A DNA stretch of 64,000 bases from an uncultured Lachnospiraceae bacterium (GCA_947644545.1 CANRZW010000001.1:186001-250000), one strand, 5' to 3'; counted from the first letter of the stretch, positions 19,557 to 28,795 are shown. The notes: generated from the sequence alone by a model not told the origin. A program made the numbers and translations.

Positions 19557-21596
19557 ATGAGACCAGAATGGACAGATTTTGTAGGCGGCAAGTGGGACAA
19601 AGAAGTTAATGTCCGCGACTTCATCCAGAGAAACTATCATCCTTATGACGGTGATGAGTCCTTCTTAGCCGAGGCTACACAGAACACAAAAGACTTATGG
19701 GCACAGGTTCTTGAGTTACAGAAACAGGAACGTGAAGCAGGCGGCGTGCTGGATATGGATACCAAGGTTGTATCTACCATCACATCTCATGGCCCGGGTT
19801 ATTTGGACAAGAGCAAAGAGACAATCGTAGGTTTCCAGACTGATAAGCCTTTTAAGCGCTCCTTACAGCCTTACGGCGGTATCAGAATGGCAGAGAAGGC
19901 ATGTTCCGATAACGGCTACGAAGTAGATCCCGAGATCAGCGAGTTCTTCTCCACACACAGAAAGACACACAATGCAGGCTGTTTCGATGCTTACAATGCA
20001 GAGATGAGAGCATGTCGTTCTTCCCACATTATCACAGGTCTTCCGGATGCATACGGACGTGGACGTATCATCGGTGACTACAGACGTGTGGCTCTGTACG
20101 GTATCGACAGACTGATCGAGGACAAACAGGCACAGAAAGATTCCACAGGACGTGTTATGACAGACGACGTAATCCGTCTTCGTGAAGAATTATCCGAGCA
20201 GATGGTTGCTCTGAAGCTGATGAAGGAAATGGCTGCTTCTTATGGCTGCGATATTTCCAAGCCCGCTTCCAATGTACAGGAAGCAATCCAGGCTACTTAC
20301 TTCGGATACCTTTGCTCCGTAAAAGAGCAGAACGGTGCTGCTATGTCCCTTGGACGTACATCCACCTTCCTTGACATCTATGCTGAGAGAGACCTGGCTA
20401 ACGGTACTTTCACAGAGCAGCAGATCCAGGAGTTCGTTGACCACTTCATCATGAAGCTGCGTCTGATCAAGTTTGCTCGTACACCTGAGTACAACCAGAT
20501 CTTCGCAGGCGATCCGGTATGGGTAACAGAGTCCCTCGGCGGTGTTGGCGTTGACGGCCGTCCGATGGTAACGAAGATGAGCTTCCGTTATCTGCACACA
20601 CTGACCAACTTAGGGCCTTCTCCGGAGCCGAACCTGACAGTTCTGTGGTCCACAAGACTGCCTGAGAACTGGAAGAGATACTGTGCTAAGATGTCCATCC
20701 AGACTTCTTCCATCCAGTATGAGAACGATGATCTGATGAGAGTGACACACGGTGACGACTACGGTATCGCATGCTGCGTATCTTCCATGGTAATCGGTAA
20801 AGAGATGCAGTTCTTCGGTGCCCGCGCTAACCTTGCTAAATGTCTGCTGTACGCTTTGAACGGCGGTGTTGACGAAGTTACAAAGAAGCAGGTTGGTCCG
20901 AAATATCGTCCTGTTGCAGGCGATGTTCTTGAGTACAACGATGTTCTGGATAAGTTCCTTGATATGATGGAGTGGCAGGCAGATGTATATGTAAATACAT
21001 TGAACATCATCCACTACATGCATGACAAATACTGCTATGAGAGAGCAGAGATGGCTCTTCATGACAGAGACGTTAAGCGTTATTTCGCAACAGGTGTTGC
21101 AGGTCTGTCTATCGTGGCTGACTCCTTATCTGCTATCAAGTATGCTAAGGTTGAGCCGATCAGAGACGAAGACGGTATCATCGTTGACTTCAAGACAACC
21201 GGCGACTTCCCGAAATATGGTAATGACGATGACCGCGTAGACGAGATCGCTCAGGAGATCGTTCACAAGTTCATGACAGCGATCAGAAGACATCACACCT
21301 ACAGAAACGGTGTTCCGACAACATCCATCCTTACCATTACTTCCAACGTAACTTACGGTAAGGCTACCGGTAACACACCTGACGGACGTAAGAAAGGCCA
21401 GCCTTTCGCTCCGGGTGCTAACCCGATGCACGGCCGCGATACGCATGGTGCAGTAGCTTCCCTGTCTTCCGTATCCAAGCTTCCGTTCAATGATGCACAG
21501 GATGGTATCTCCAATACCTTCACCATCATTCCGGGCGCTCTTGGTAAAGAGGATCAGGTATTTGCAGGCGATATCGAATTAGACCTGAATAAATAA
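19557..21596 (+). CDS. pflB: Pyruvate formate-lyase catalytic core lacking the glycyl-radical domain
   Basis: 679 residues; usual PFL is about 750-760. It follows PFL from the N-terminus through [11 protein letters not shown] (catalytic Cys406-Cys407), [42 protein letters not shown] and [17 protein letters not shown], then ends in an unrelated tail [12 protein letters not shown] and two stop codons (TAATAA). The glycine-radical segment RVSGYAV is absent here and is encoded separately at 21977-22216. The enzyme cleaves pyruvate with CoA to acetyl-CoA and formate. AGGAGG precedes the ATG. Codon choice is that of a highly expressed gene, so it is not a decaying copy. Confidence 0.95.
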   Translation: MRPEWTDFVGGKWDKEVNVRDFIQRNYHPYDGDESFLAEATQNTKDLWAQVLELQKQEREAGGVLDMDTKVVSTITSHGPGYLDKSKETIVGFQTDKPFKRSLQPYGGIRMAEKACSDNGYEVDPEISEFFSTHRKTHNAGCFDAYNAEMRACRSSHIITGLPDAYGRGRIIGDYRRVALYGIDRLIEDKQAQKDSTGRVMTDDVIRLREELSEQMVALKLMKEMAASYGCDISKPASNVQEAIQATYFGYLCSVKEQNGAAMSLGRTSTFLDIYAERDLANGTFTEQQIQEFVDHFIMKLRLIKFARTPEYNQIFAGDPVWVTESLGGVGVDGRPMVTKMSFRYLHTLTNLGPSPEPNLTVLWSTRLPENWKRYCAKMSIQTSSIQYENDDLMRVTHGDDYGIACCVSSMVIGKEMQFFGARANLAKCLLYALNGGVDEVTKKQVGPKYRPVAGDVLEYNDVLDKFLDMMEWQADVYVNTLNIIHYMHDKYCYERAEMALHDRDVKRYFATGVAGLSIVADSLSAIKYAKVEPIRDEDGIIVDFKTTGDFPKYGNDDDRVDEIAQEIVHKFMTAIRRHHTYRNGVPTTSILTITSNVTYGKATGNTPDGRKKGQPFAPGANPMHGRDTHGAVASLSSVSKLPFNDAQDGISNTFTIIPGALGKEDQVFAGDIELDLNK

Positions 21597-21616
21597 TAAC
21601 GTGCAAAGCTCACGCA

Positions 21617-21645
21617 GGAGAATGCTTGCACGACAAGCATTCTCC
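21617..21645 (+). other. Intercistronic hairpin after the PFL core
   Basis: Perfect 12-bp stem (GGAGAATGCTTG/CAAGCATTCTCC) with a 5-base loop, starting 20 bases after the stop. No T-run follows, so it is more likely an mRNA processing or stability element than a terminator. It would allow different amounts of core and small proteins. Confidence 0.6.
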
Positions 21646-21674
21646 GATCAACTCTCCACATGGGGGAATTTAGT

Positions 21675-21878
21675 ATGGATAACAAGCAGATGATCGATGA
21701 CTTTGTCAAGATGATGGATTCCGGGATGGCACAGGGTGTCGGACACGTGAATGTCGATGTCGATGACAAGGCAGAAGAATCTAAGAATGTTCAGACAATG
21801 GGCTGTACCGATTGTTCCCGTACACCTCTTGCCTGCAGCGTTCCGACTCTCCAGGAGGGTCTGGACGATTATAAATAA
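21675..21878 (+). CDS. Small Cys protein related to the start of the glycyl-radical domain
   Basis: 67 residues (MDNKQMIDDFVKMMDSG...). GGGGGA lies eight bases before the ATG at 21675; an ATG five codons upstream overlaps that site. Residues 8-29 align without gaps, at the same numbering, with residues 8-29 of the radical-domain protein encoded next: Asp8, Val11, Asp15, Gly21, His24, Asn26, Val27 and Val29 are identical. It then diverges: no RVSGYAV loop, but Cys44, Cys47 and Cys54 in GCTDCSRTPLACS. I infer a duplicated and remodelled radical-domain fragment. Function unknown; it could bind the PFL core or a metal. Confidence 0.75.
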   Translation: MDNKQMIDDFVKMMDSGMAQGVGHVNVDVDDKAEESKNVQTMGCTDCSRTPLACSVPTLQEGLDDYK

Positions 21879-21976
21879 ACATCGAACCATGTAGATTGCC
21901 TGCTTCCGTATGGAGGATCTGTCAGAAGTCTGCAGGGCGAGATACCGCAAATTATTATTAATAGGAGGACACAACA

Positions 21977-22216
21977 ATGGCAGCAAATGCTCAGGTAGAT
22001 AACTTAGTATCATTATTGGATGGTTATGCAACAAAAGGCGGCCATCACCTTAACGTTAACGTACTCAACAGAGATACCTTACTGGACGCTCAGAAGCATC
22101 CCGAGAACTATCCTCAGTTGACAATCCGTGTATCCGGCTATGCAGTTAACTTCATCAAGCTGACACCGGAACAGCAGGCAGACGTTATCTCCCGTACTTT
22201 CCATGAGTCAGTTTAA
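21977..22216 (+). CDS. Free-standing glycyl-radical domain completing pyruvate formate-lyase
   Basis: 79 residues. [21 protein letters not shown], then [20 protein letters not shown] and RVSGYAV (radical-bearing Gly54), ending [18 protein letters not shown], corresponds to the last ~70 residues of ordinary PFL, starting where the core at 19557-21596 stops. GrcA/YfiD spare parts have a longer, different N-terminus; this one does not, so I read it as the missing end of the enzyme. AGGAGG precedes the ATG. PflA (22438) should abstract hydrogen from Gly54. It is followed by a terminator. Confidence 0.93.
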   Translation: MAANAQVDNLVSLLDGYATKGGHHLNVNVLNRDTLLDAQKHPENYPQLTIRVSGYAVNFIKLTPEQQADVISRTFHESV

Positions 22217-22249
22217 TTCGACGCGTAGAAATACCGACAGATAACAAAA

Positions 22250-22276
22250 GCAGTCTATGTAGTCTATACAGACTGC
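22250..22276 (+). repeat. Inverted repeat upstream of the pfl terminator
   Basis: GCAGTCT and AGACTGC (7 bp) enclose 13 bases, about 35 bases after the radical-domain stop. It may fold just ahead of the terminator hairpin. Confidence 0.4.
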
Positions 22277-22294
22277 ACATAACGGATAGGACAG

Positions 22295-22325
22295 AACGCC
22301 AGGGACATTGCTCCCTGGCGTTTTT
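22295..22325 (+). terminator. Rho-independent terminator of the pfl operon
   Basis: An 11-bp stem (AACGCCAGGGA with TCCCTGGCGTT) with a CATTGC loop and an uninterrupted TTTTT. It ends the message carrying core, Cys protein and radical domain and separates it from pflA. Confidence 0.93.
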
Positions 22326-22390
22326 CTGCTGCACCGTGAAGCAATGGCATGATGTCCCAATAAAGTCTGGTTTTTTTCAGGAATACAGGT

Positions 22391-22396
22391 TATACT
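22391..22396 (+). promoter_or_regulatory. Possible -10 box for pflA
   Basis: TATACT about 42 bp before the pflA ATG. The -35 region (TGGTTT at 17 bp) is poor, so this promoter may be weak or activator-dependent. That fits an enzyme needed in small amounts. Confidence 0.4.
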
Positions 22397-22437
22397 ATAC
22401 TTACCAAGAATGATGAAGAGAAAGAAGGTTTTTACTT

Positions 22438-23208
22438 ATGCAGGGAAGAATACACTCCTTAGAAAGTTTCGGTACCGTAGACGGGCCGGGCGTCAGGTTC
22501 GTCGTGTTTGTACAGGGCTGTCCCATGCGCTGTGCCTACTGCCATAATCCCGACACCTGGGAAATGAACGGCGGCACGTTGATGGAGCCGTCCTATATCA
22601 TCGAACAATATGAGCGTAATATCAGTTTCTATAAGGGCGGCGGCATCACTGTAACGGGCGGAGAGCCTCTGATGCAGGTAGATTTCCTGCTGGATCTGTT
22701 CCGCCTGGCGAAGAAGAAGAATATCCATACCTGTATCGATTCCTCCGGCATCGCCTACAAGAAAAATGCCAATCCCGAATGGCTTGCCAAACTGGACGAG
22801 CTGATGACCATGACAGACCTGGTGATGCTTGACATCAAACATATCGACCCCGAGAAACATAAAGAGCTGACTTCTCAGCCTAACGACGGTATTCTTGCTT
22901 TCGCGGAATATCTGAATGACAAACATGTGGATATGTGGATCCGCCACGTCATCGTGCCCGGTATCACCGACGATGATAAGTACCTGTACCAGCTGGGCTA
23001 CTTTATCGGAGCCTTCACTAATCTCAAAGCGCTGGATGCCCTTCCTTATCATACCATGGGCAAGCCGAAATACGAGAAACTGGGCATGGCCTACAAACTG
23101 GAGGGCGTAGAGCCCATGGATAAGAGTAAGCTGATCGAGAAGAAGCAAGTCATTCTGGACGGTATCCGCAAACGCCGCGAGGAATTGGGACTGCGCCAGC
23201 AATCGTAA
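22438..23208 (+). CDS. pflA: Pyruvate formate-lyase activating enzyme
   Basis: 256 residues, full length. The radical-SAM cluster motif is Cys28-x3-Cys32-x2-Cys35 (GCPMRCAYCHNPDTW), and GGGITVTGGEPLMQ is the SAM-binding GGEP segment. It uses a [4Fe-4S] cluster and S-adenosylmethionine to make the glycyl radical on PFL, here on the separate 79-residue protein. No extra ferredoxin domain. AAGGT nine bases before the ATG. It lies between the pfl terminator and a ferredoxin gene. Confidence 0.97.
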   Translation: MQGRIHSLESFGTVDGPGVRFVVFVQGCPMRCAYCHNPDTWEMNGGTLMEPSYIIEQYERNISFYKGGGITVTGGEPLMQVDFLLDLFRLAKKKNIHTCIDSSGIAYKKNANPEWLAKLDELMTMTDLVMLDIKHIDPEKHKELTSQPNDGILAFAEYLNDKHVDMWIRHVIVPGITDDDKYLYQLGYFIGAFTNLKALDALPYHTMGKPKYEKLGMAYKLEGVEPMDKSKLIEKKQVILDGIRKRREELGLRQQS

Positions 23209-23255
23209 CGGCTCAGCCTTAACACAGCCTGCCTTGTTTTTTCAATAATTGCCAC

Positions 23256-23284
23256 TTGTATATTGTGCCCTTTTATATTAAAAT
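23256..23284 (+). promoter_or_regulatory. Promoter of the ferredoxin gene
   Basis: TTGTAT, 17-bp spacer, TAAAAT, about 60 bp before the ATG at 23344. Confidence 0.6.
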
Positions 23285-23289
23285 AGAAG

Positions 23290-23307
23290 TTGATAAATTT
23301 ATATCAA
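23290..23307. promoter_or_regulatory. Dyad at the ferredoxin transcription start
   Basis: TTGATA and TATCAA arms with 6 bases between, immediately after the -10 box where a repressor could block transcription. It resembles operator half-sites of redox regulators in general layout only; spacing does not match the FNR or Rex consensus. Confidence 0.35.
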
Positions 23308-23343
23308 TCTCACATAGTTTTATAACATAAGGAGGATATCAAT

Positions 23344-23514
23344 ATGGCATTCGTAATCAATGACGGCTGTGTATCTTGCGGCGCTTGTGAAGCACAGTGC
23401 CCGGTAGGCGCAATCAGCATGGGCGACGGTAAGTTCGAGATCGACGCAGCTAAATGTATCGACTGCGGTTCCTGCGCAGGCGCTTGCCCTACAGGTTCTA
23501 TCGAGCAGGGTTAA
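23344..23514 (+). CDS. 2[4Fe-4S] clostridial-type ferredoxin
   Basis: 56 residues, MAFVINDGCVSCGACEAQCP at the start. Two cluster motifs are complete: Cys9, 12, 15 with Cys19 and Cys38, 41, 44 with Cys48, each in C-x2-C-x2-C-x3-C-P form. It is a low-potential electron carrier for pyruvate and hydrogen metabolism. Its place right after pflA suggests it may reduce the PflA cluster, which is inference. AGGAGG lies before the ATG. Codon use is that of a highly expressed gene. A weak hairpin (GACCGG/CCGGTC, 23517-23535) follows the stop. Confidence 0.95.
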   Translation: MAFVINDGCVSCGACEAQCPVGAISMGDGKFEIDAAKCIDCGSCAGACPTGSIEQG

Positions 23515-23569
23515 TGGACCGGTAAGAGTCCGGTCGGGCTCTCTTCCTCTGTCATGGATGATAGAACGA

Positions 23570-24307
23570 TCACTGGCTGGTCGTCTCGTCTTTGACAGAG
23601 GATTTCTTTTTTCCTCTGCCCAGCCTTTCCTTTGGCCTGTGACGTTCTCTGATCATCTCATCAATCTTCCGATAATGTTCTTCCTCTCTCTTCCAGCGCT
23701 CCTCGTCACGTTCTTCCTGCATCCGAAACTGATAATCAAGCTCCTTCAATATGCTTTCCTTGACATCCGTACACAGCTCTTTGTTGGCTGATTTCACGGC
23801 TTCCGTAATCATATGCTGCAGCAGATATTGAAGCCTTGCTGCTTTTCTGCTCTTATCCTCCTCCATATATTCCTTCGTTTCCAGTTCCTCTTTCTCTTTC
23901 GACAATGCCACTACAAAGGCTGTTCCTTTCATTTCCTGTTCCATCCTGTCACCTGTCATACTTTCTGTCATATTCCGCTCTCCTGTCATTTCTTCTTGTT
24001 TTACTGCTTCTTTTCCTGACTCTGTCATACTGCGTTCCATCTCCACCGTCTGGCTCACCTGCTGCATCAGCACATCATCCGGCATGCGAAACAGGATCGT
24101 CCGAATCGCTTTGAGCTGAAGTCCCTGCTCCTTAAGCTGCTTGATTTCCTTAAGCTGTCTGATATCCTTTTCCGTGTAACAACGATGACCCATCTCATTG
24201 CGCATAATGGGAAGCTCCAGTTCCTCCTCCCAGTAGCGCAGTACATGGCTCTCTACCTGCACCTTCTTAGCCGCCTCGGATATGTAGTAGATTGTTTTTT
24301 GCTCCAT
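23570..24307 (-). CDS. MerR-type regulator with long repetitive linker
   Basis: 245 residues from the ATG at 24305-24307, which follows GGAGAGGAG. The N-terminal winged helix (TIYYISEAAKKVQVESHVLR, then YWEEELELPIMRNEMGHRCY) is a MerR DNA-binding domain. The middle (about 85-130) repeats MTES and MTG-E/D-R units, and the C-terminal half is a highly charged coiled coil ending in a basic tail (RHRPKERLGRGKKKS). No effector-binding domain is seen. It follows dnaB. Target unknown; the layout recalls chromosome-binding MerR proteins such as RacA. Confidence 0.8.
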   Translation of the reverse strand: MEQKTIYYISEAAKKVQVESHVLRYWEEELELPIMRNEMGHRCYTEKDIRQLKEIKQLKEQGLQLKAIRTILFRMPDDVLMQQVSQTVEMERSMTESGKEAVKQEEMTGERNMTESMTGDRMEQEMKGTAFVVALSKEKEELETKEYMEEDKSRKAARLQYLLQHMITEAVKSANKELCTDVKESILKELDYQFRMQEERDEERWKREEEHYRKIDEMIRERHRPKERLGRGKKKSSVKDETTSQ

Positions 24308-24454
24308 CCTTTTTCTCCTCTCCAAATATAGTTTGTTACATGACTTCCATCGCCAGGCACACAAAAAGAGACTCCCCCATCCAGGCTTGTCTCTTTTGTA
24401 AAAAAGTATATTTGCTTCGCAGTCTCGTATCACACAATGCAAAAGGGTCGTCCT

Positions 24455-25786
24455 CTATCGCTGCAGATTCGCAAACTTCGTAAAGTCCGGCAGCCATACC
24501 AGTTCCACCGTACCGATCGGGCCGTTTCTCTGCTTCGCAATGATAATCTCTGCGATTCCCTTTTTCTCTGTATCTTTGTTATAGTAATCGTCTCTGTATA
24601 TGAACATTACCACATCGGCGTCCTGCTCGATCGCACCGGATTCACGCAGATCCGACAACATTGGTCTGTGATCAGGTCGCTGTTCCACCGCACGGCTGAG
24701 CTGGGAAAGCGCAATCACCGGTACGTGCAGCTCCCTAGCCAGCGCTTTCAGGGAACGGGAAATATCGGAGATCTCCTGCTGTCTGGAATCCGTGGATCTG
24801 CCGCTGCCTGACATCAGCTGCAAATAGTCGATAATGATCATTTCCAGATTGTGCTCCAGCTTATACTTACGGCACTTTGAACGCAGTTCCGAGATACTGA
24901 TACCCGGCGTATCATCAATAATCAGATTGGACTTACCAATGATTCCCGCACTCTCGATCAGTTTCTCCCACTCTATATCCGACAGATTTCCTGTCCGCAG
25001 ATGCTGGGAATCCACCTTGGATTCCATGGAGAACAGTCGATTTACCAACTGCTCCTTAGACATCTCCAGACTGAAAATAGCCACCGTCTTAGCCTGCTTA
25101 AAAGCCACATATTGAGCAATATTCAGGACGAAGGCTGTTTTTCCCATAGAAGGCCTTGCAGCTACCAGAATGAGGTCAGAAGGCTGCATACCGGCTGTCC
25201 TGTAATCCAGATCCAGAAATCCCGTTGCCACGCCCGTTACATTCCCCTTATTATGGGATGCCTTCTCGATATTATCCATGGCATTCATGACAATCTGCCT
25301 GATCGGTACAAACTCTCCCGTATTTCGTCTCTGCACCAGATCAAAAACCCGCTTCTCCGTGTCGGCCAGAATATCTTCCAGACTTTCCTTCCCCACATAA
25401 CAGGTATTGGCGATATCCTCATTGATACGGATCAGTCTGCGCAGGGTAGCTTTCTCTGCCACAATATTGGCGTAGTGCTTAATATTGGCCGATGTGAACG
25501 CCGCTGTCATCAGATCGCGGATAAATTCCAGGCTGCTCACCTCAGGCGGCACGTCTTTCTCACGCAGCCGGTCCTGCAGGGTTACCAGATCCACGGGCCT
25601 GCCCTCATCATTTAACTCCACCATGGTGTCAAACATCACACCATACTGCTTATTATAAAAGTCATCTCCCAGAACAATCTCCGAGGCGACAACGATCGCC
25701 TCTCTGTCCATGATCATAGAACCTATGACAGACTGCTCCGCTTCCATACTGTGCGGTAATATTCTCTTCAGTATTGCCTCTTCCAA
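24455..25786 (-). CDS. dnaB: Replicative DNA helicase DnaB
   Basis: 443 residues. The N-terminal hairpin-forming domain (LPHSMEAEQSVIGSMIMDRE) is followed by a RecA-like hexameric helicase domain with Walker A AARPSMGKTAF (about 209-219), IIIDYLQLMSG as Walker B and SQLSRAVEQRPDHRPMLSDL as the DnaB-specific loop. It unwinds DNA at the replication fork. It follows rplI after 17 bp, the order usual in Firmicutes. Confidence 0.98.
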   Translation of the reverse strand: MEEAILKRILPHSMEAEQSVIGSMIMDREAIVVASEIVLGDDFYNKQYGVMFDTMVELNDEGRPVDLVTLQDRLREKDVPPEVSSLEFIRDLMTAAFTSANIKHYANIVAEKATLRRLIRINEDIANTCYVGKESLEDILADTEKRVFDLVQRRNTGEFVPIRQIVMNAMDNIEKASHNKGNVTGVATGFLDLDYRTAGMQPSDLILVAARPSMGKTAFVLNIAQYVAFKQAKTVAIFSLEMSKEQLVNRLFSMESKVDSQHLRTGNLSDIEWEKLIESAGIIGKSNLIIDDTPGISISELRSKCRKYKLEHNLEMIIIDYLQLMSGSGRSTDSRQQEISDISRSLKALARELHVPVIALSQLSRAVEQRPDHRPMLSDLRESGAIEQDADVVMFIYRDDYYNKDTEKKGIAEIIIAKQRNGPIGTVELVWLPDFTKFANLQR

Positions 25787-25803
25787 CGTCTGTCACCTGC
25801 CCG

Positions 25804-26253
25804 TCAGTTTTCTTCCACAACCTTCACTTTCAGTTTCCCGGTCACCTTTGTATGCAGCTTAACCGCCACTTCATAAGCGCCCAGCGCCTTGATCGCCTCC
25901 GGAAGCTGAATCTTCTTCTTATCCAATTCCAGTCCACACTGCTCCCTGGCTGCTACCGCAATCTCCTTGGAGGAAACCGAACCGAACGCCCTGCCGCCTT
26001 CTCCTGATTTCATCTTCAATACCACTTCTTTCGTCTCCAGAAGCGCAGCAAGTTCTTGCGCCGCCTCAAACCGCTCCTGCGCAACCTTATCGGCATTTGC
26101 CTTCTGCAGCTTCAGATCATTCAGATTCGCGGTGTTTGCTTCCAGTCCCAGCTTCTTTGGCAGCACGAAATTCCTGGCATAACCGTCGCTCACATTAACG
26201 ATCTCGCCCTTTTTACCAAGTGACTTTACATCCTGTAACAAAATAACTTTCAT
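25804..26253 (-). CDS. rplI: 50S ribosomal protein L9
   Basis: 149 residues. The N-terminal rRNA-binding domain [20 protein letters not shown], then [13 protein letters not shown], is connected by a long helix to the C-terminal domain ending [15 protein letters not shown]9 binds 23S rRNA at the L1 stalk base and limits frameshifting. It lies 14 bp after gdpP and 17 bp before dnaB. Confidence 0.98.
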   Translation of the reverse strand: MKVILLQDVKSLGKKGEIVNVSDGYARNFVLPKKLGLEANTANLNDLKLQKANADKVAQERFEAAQELAALLETKEVVLKMKSGEGGRAFGSVSSKEIAVAAREQCGLELDKKKIQLPEAIKALGAYEVAVKLHTKVTGKLKVKVVEEN

Positions 26254-26267
26254 ATCCTCTTCCTCGC

Positions 26268-28325
26268 TTATCCGTCTAATTCGCCTTCTGCGATCATCGC
26301 ATCCAGCGTTCTCTTAATTGTAGCAATTCCTTCCTCAACTGTACCGTTCTCCAACTGCGCGCCTGCAATATTAAGATGTCCGCCGCCGCCCATTCTTTCC
26401 ATGATAACCTGTACATTTACCTCGTCGATAGAACGCGCACTGATATAGATCATGCCATTATACGGTGTCAGAATGAAGCTGGCCCTGATCCCCTTGACAT
26501 TCAGCAATTCATTGGCCGCCTGCGCTCCGATTACGGTAGGGCTGGCCAGATTATCTCCATGGAACACGGAGATCGCATAGCATGTCCTGTAAATCTCCGC
26601 ATGGCTGACCGCATAAGCCTTCGCCTTATATTCCGCCGCATCGTCCCGGAACAGTTTCCTGACACGGGTCACATCCGCCCCGTTCCGGCGCAGGAATGCT
26701 GCCGCCTCAAAAGTCCTGACTCCCGTCTTCGTCATGAAATTGTTCGTGTCGATCATAATGCCGGAGTACATGCAGTCGGCCTCCCAGGGCCGCAGCCGTA
26801 TTGTGTCACTCGTATACTGCAGGATCTCCGAAACCATCTCGCAGGCTGATGAGGCATAGGACTCAATATAAGATAACGTGGCATTCTCAATGATCTCCGC
26901 CCCCTGCCTGTGGTGATCCAAAACAACCACCGATTTGCAGCGCTTTAACAATTCCGGACATTCTGTGATACTGGGCTTGCTGACATCCACCACCACGAGC
27001 ACGGCATTATTGCCTACCATCTCCAACGCCTGCATATTATTAACGATCATATCTTCTTCGTACTCGTCATTATTGATAAACATATCTATCATGGGCTGCA
27101 TGGACGCACCAATCTCATTCAGTACGATATGCGCCGGTTTATCCAGGGTTCTGGCGATCCTGTAGATCCCCACTGCGGCCCCGAAACTGTCCGCGTCACC
27201 CATGCGGTGCCCCATTACGTACACTTCATCCTTAACCGAAACGATCTCCTTAAATGCATGCGCCTTGACACGCGCCTTAACGCGTGTACTCTTCTCCATC
27301 TGCTGGCTCTTGCCGCCGTAATAGGCAACATTCTCCGGCATCTTGACCACTGCCTGATCACCACCGCGTCCCAGGGCAATATCGATCGCATTACGGGCAA
27401 ACTCATAATTCTGCGAATAGCTGAGTCCGTTCAACCCCATACCGATACTGATCGTGACAGCCATCTCGTTCCCGATATTGACCGTCTTGACATCCTCCAG
27501 AAGATCAAAGCGGCTCTCCTGCAGCTGCATGGCCGCCTCCTTGCGCATGATCACAAAGTACTTGTCCTTCTCAAGCTTCTTGCAGATACCGTCAAGGGAA
27601 GCGATATACTTATTGACCTTCCGCTCGATCAAAGCCGTCAGCAGAGATCGCCTGACCTCTTCCACACTCTCCAGCGCCTCGTCATAATTATCAAGGTAGA
27701 TCAGGCCTACTGCCAGCGACTGGTTGTCCACTTCCCGCAGCGCGATCTTCAAGGCAGTCTCGTCAAACAGGTAAAGCGCGATCAAATACCCGTCGTATCC
27801 CTGCGCTTCTATGATATCACTGTTCTCTGCCATCTCACGCAGCGATATCTTCTTAAGCTTGGCAATATAATTGCCCGTCTCATATTCTACATCAAATTCT
27901 ACTTCATCCTCTTCGTTCTCACCCGGAAGCTTATCCTTCGTAATCATCGGAAACAATGATGTGATAGACTTACGATACCCCTTATCCTGATGCACCAGCC
28001 TTTCAAACGCGATATTCGTCCAGATTACCTTCCCCGCTTCGTCTAACAGCGCATGCGGCAGTTCCAGATCCCGCAGCAGCCGTCTCTGTATCTGCCCGTA
28101 CTGTGTGGCAAAGCTGACCAGTTCATTCATGATTACCGGCTTATTATAGAACATCATATACAGAATGATCGCGATATAAAATACAATAAATCCGCTGAGC
28201 ACGATGCCGGCCCTGTAATCTATAAAATAGATCAGGACATCCACGACGGCCAGTAAAAATCCCAGATATAAAGAAGACTGCAGATAGGACTTCATTCTTC
28301 CTTTTAATTTAATGCTGTTCTTCAT
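26268..28325 (-). CDS. gdpP: Cyclic di-AMP phosphodiesterase GdpP
   Basis: 685 residues from the ATG at 28323-28325. Order: two N-terminal membrane helices (about 15-60), a PAS-like domain (about 80-180), a degenerate GGDEF domain (about 200-330) and a DHH/DHHA1 phosphodiesterase (about 360-680). Metal-site motifs are GHRMGDADS (about 372-380) and VVVLDHHRQ (about 467-475). It hydrolyses c-di-AMP to pApA and so opposes CdaA, which is encoded at 35538-36407. The order gdpP-rplI-dnaB is conserved in Firmicutes. Confidence 0.96.
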   Translation of the reverse strand: MKNSIKLKGRMKSYLQSSLYLGFLLAVVDVLIYFIDYRAGIVLSGFIVFYIAIILYMMFYNKPVIMNELVSFATQYGQIQRRLLRDLELPHALLDEAGKVIWTNIAFERLVHQDKGYRKSITSLFPMITKDKLPGENEEDEVEFDVEYETGNYIAKLKKISLREMAENSDIIEAQGYDGYLIALYLFDETALKIALREVDNQSLAVGLIYLDNYDEALESVEEVRRSLLTALIERKVNKYIASLDGICKKLEKDKYFVIMRKEAAMQLQESRFDLLEDVKTVNIGNEMAVTISIGMGLNGLSYSQNYEFARNAIDIALGRGGDQAVVKMPENVAYYGGKSQQMEKSTRVKARVKAHAFKEIVSVKDEVYVMGHRMGDADSFGAAVGIYRIARTLDKPAHIVLNEIGASMQPMIDMFINNDEYEEDMIVNNMQALEMVGNNAVLVVVDVSKPSITECPELLKRCKSVVVLDHHRQGAEIIENATLSYIESYASSACEMVSEILQYTSDTIRLRPWEADCMYSGIMIDTNNFMTKTGVRTFEAAAFLRRNGADVTRVRKLFRDDAAEYKAKAYAVSHAEIYRTCYAISVFHGDNLASPTVIGAQAANELLNVKGIRASFILTPYNGMIYISARSIDEVNVQVIMERMGGGGHLNIAGAQLENGTVEEGIATIKRTLDAMIAEGELDG

Positions 28326-28467
28326 CAATTTTCATCCATTCCGAAATAGTCATGTACATCACATCTGTTCCACAATTACACACTATCATAAGTATAGCAT
28401 TTTTTGGAGATTCACGCCACTCCAATATATAGACTTTTTTCTTCACGAAATGACTCTTTCCCGGGAA

Positions 28468-28505
28468 GCAAAAGAGGCCGCGCATCAATTCATGCGGCAG
28501 CCTCT
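28468..28505 (-). terminator. Terminator of the rpsF-ssb-rpsR operon
   Basis: On the minus strand a hairpin with outer arms AGAGGC/GCCTCT and inner arms CGCAT/ATGCG is followed by TTTTGCTT, about 27 bases after the rpsR stop. Confidence 0.75.
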
Positions 28506-28531
28506 AAAGAAATATCTACTTCATTCAATGA

Positions 28532-28795
28532 TTAGTCCTGGACATAAGGCATAAGCGCCACGTGTCTTGCACGTTTGATCGCTACAGTCAATGCGCGCTG
28601 GTGCTTCGCACAGTTACCAGTAATTCTTCTGGGAAGAATCTTGCCTCTCTCGGATACATATCTTTTCAGTTTATTGGTGTCCTTATAATCGATCACGTTA
28701 TCTTTACCACAAAATACGCACACTTTCTTTCTTCTGCGCATTCCGCCTTTTTTCTTGGCAGGGTAATCCGGCCTGTCTGTTTTATTAAATGCCAT
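28532..28795 (-). CDS. rpsR: 30S ribosomal protein S18
   Basis: 87 residues. The conserved core is [20 protein letters not shown], then [21 protein letters not shown]18 pairs with S6 on the 30S platform, and both genes are in this operon. An N-terminal basic stretch ([14 protein letters not shown]) has two extra cysteines in CVFC. AAGGAGG lies before the ATG. Confidence 0.98.
   Translation of the reverse strand: MAFNKTDRPDYPAKKKGGMRRRKKVCVFCGKDNVIDYKDTNKLKRYVSERGKILPRRITGNCAKHQRALTVAIKRARHVALMPYVQD

Noticed and set aside
21560-22000. The split PFL as a frameshift or sequencing error
   Set aside because: Two consecutive stop codons end the core, 380 bp and a whole ORF separate it from the radical domain, and each piece has its own ribosome site. 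A single indel cannot explain this.
23290-23307. FNR or Rex operator at the ferredoxin promoter
   Set aside because: The dyad arms fit loosely, but spacing differs from TTGAT-N4-ATCAA and from the Rex consensus; kept only as an unnamed dyad.
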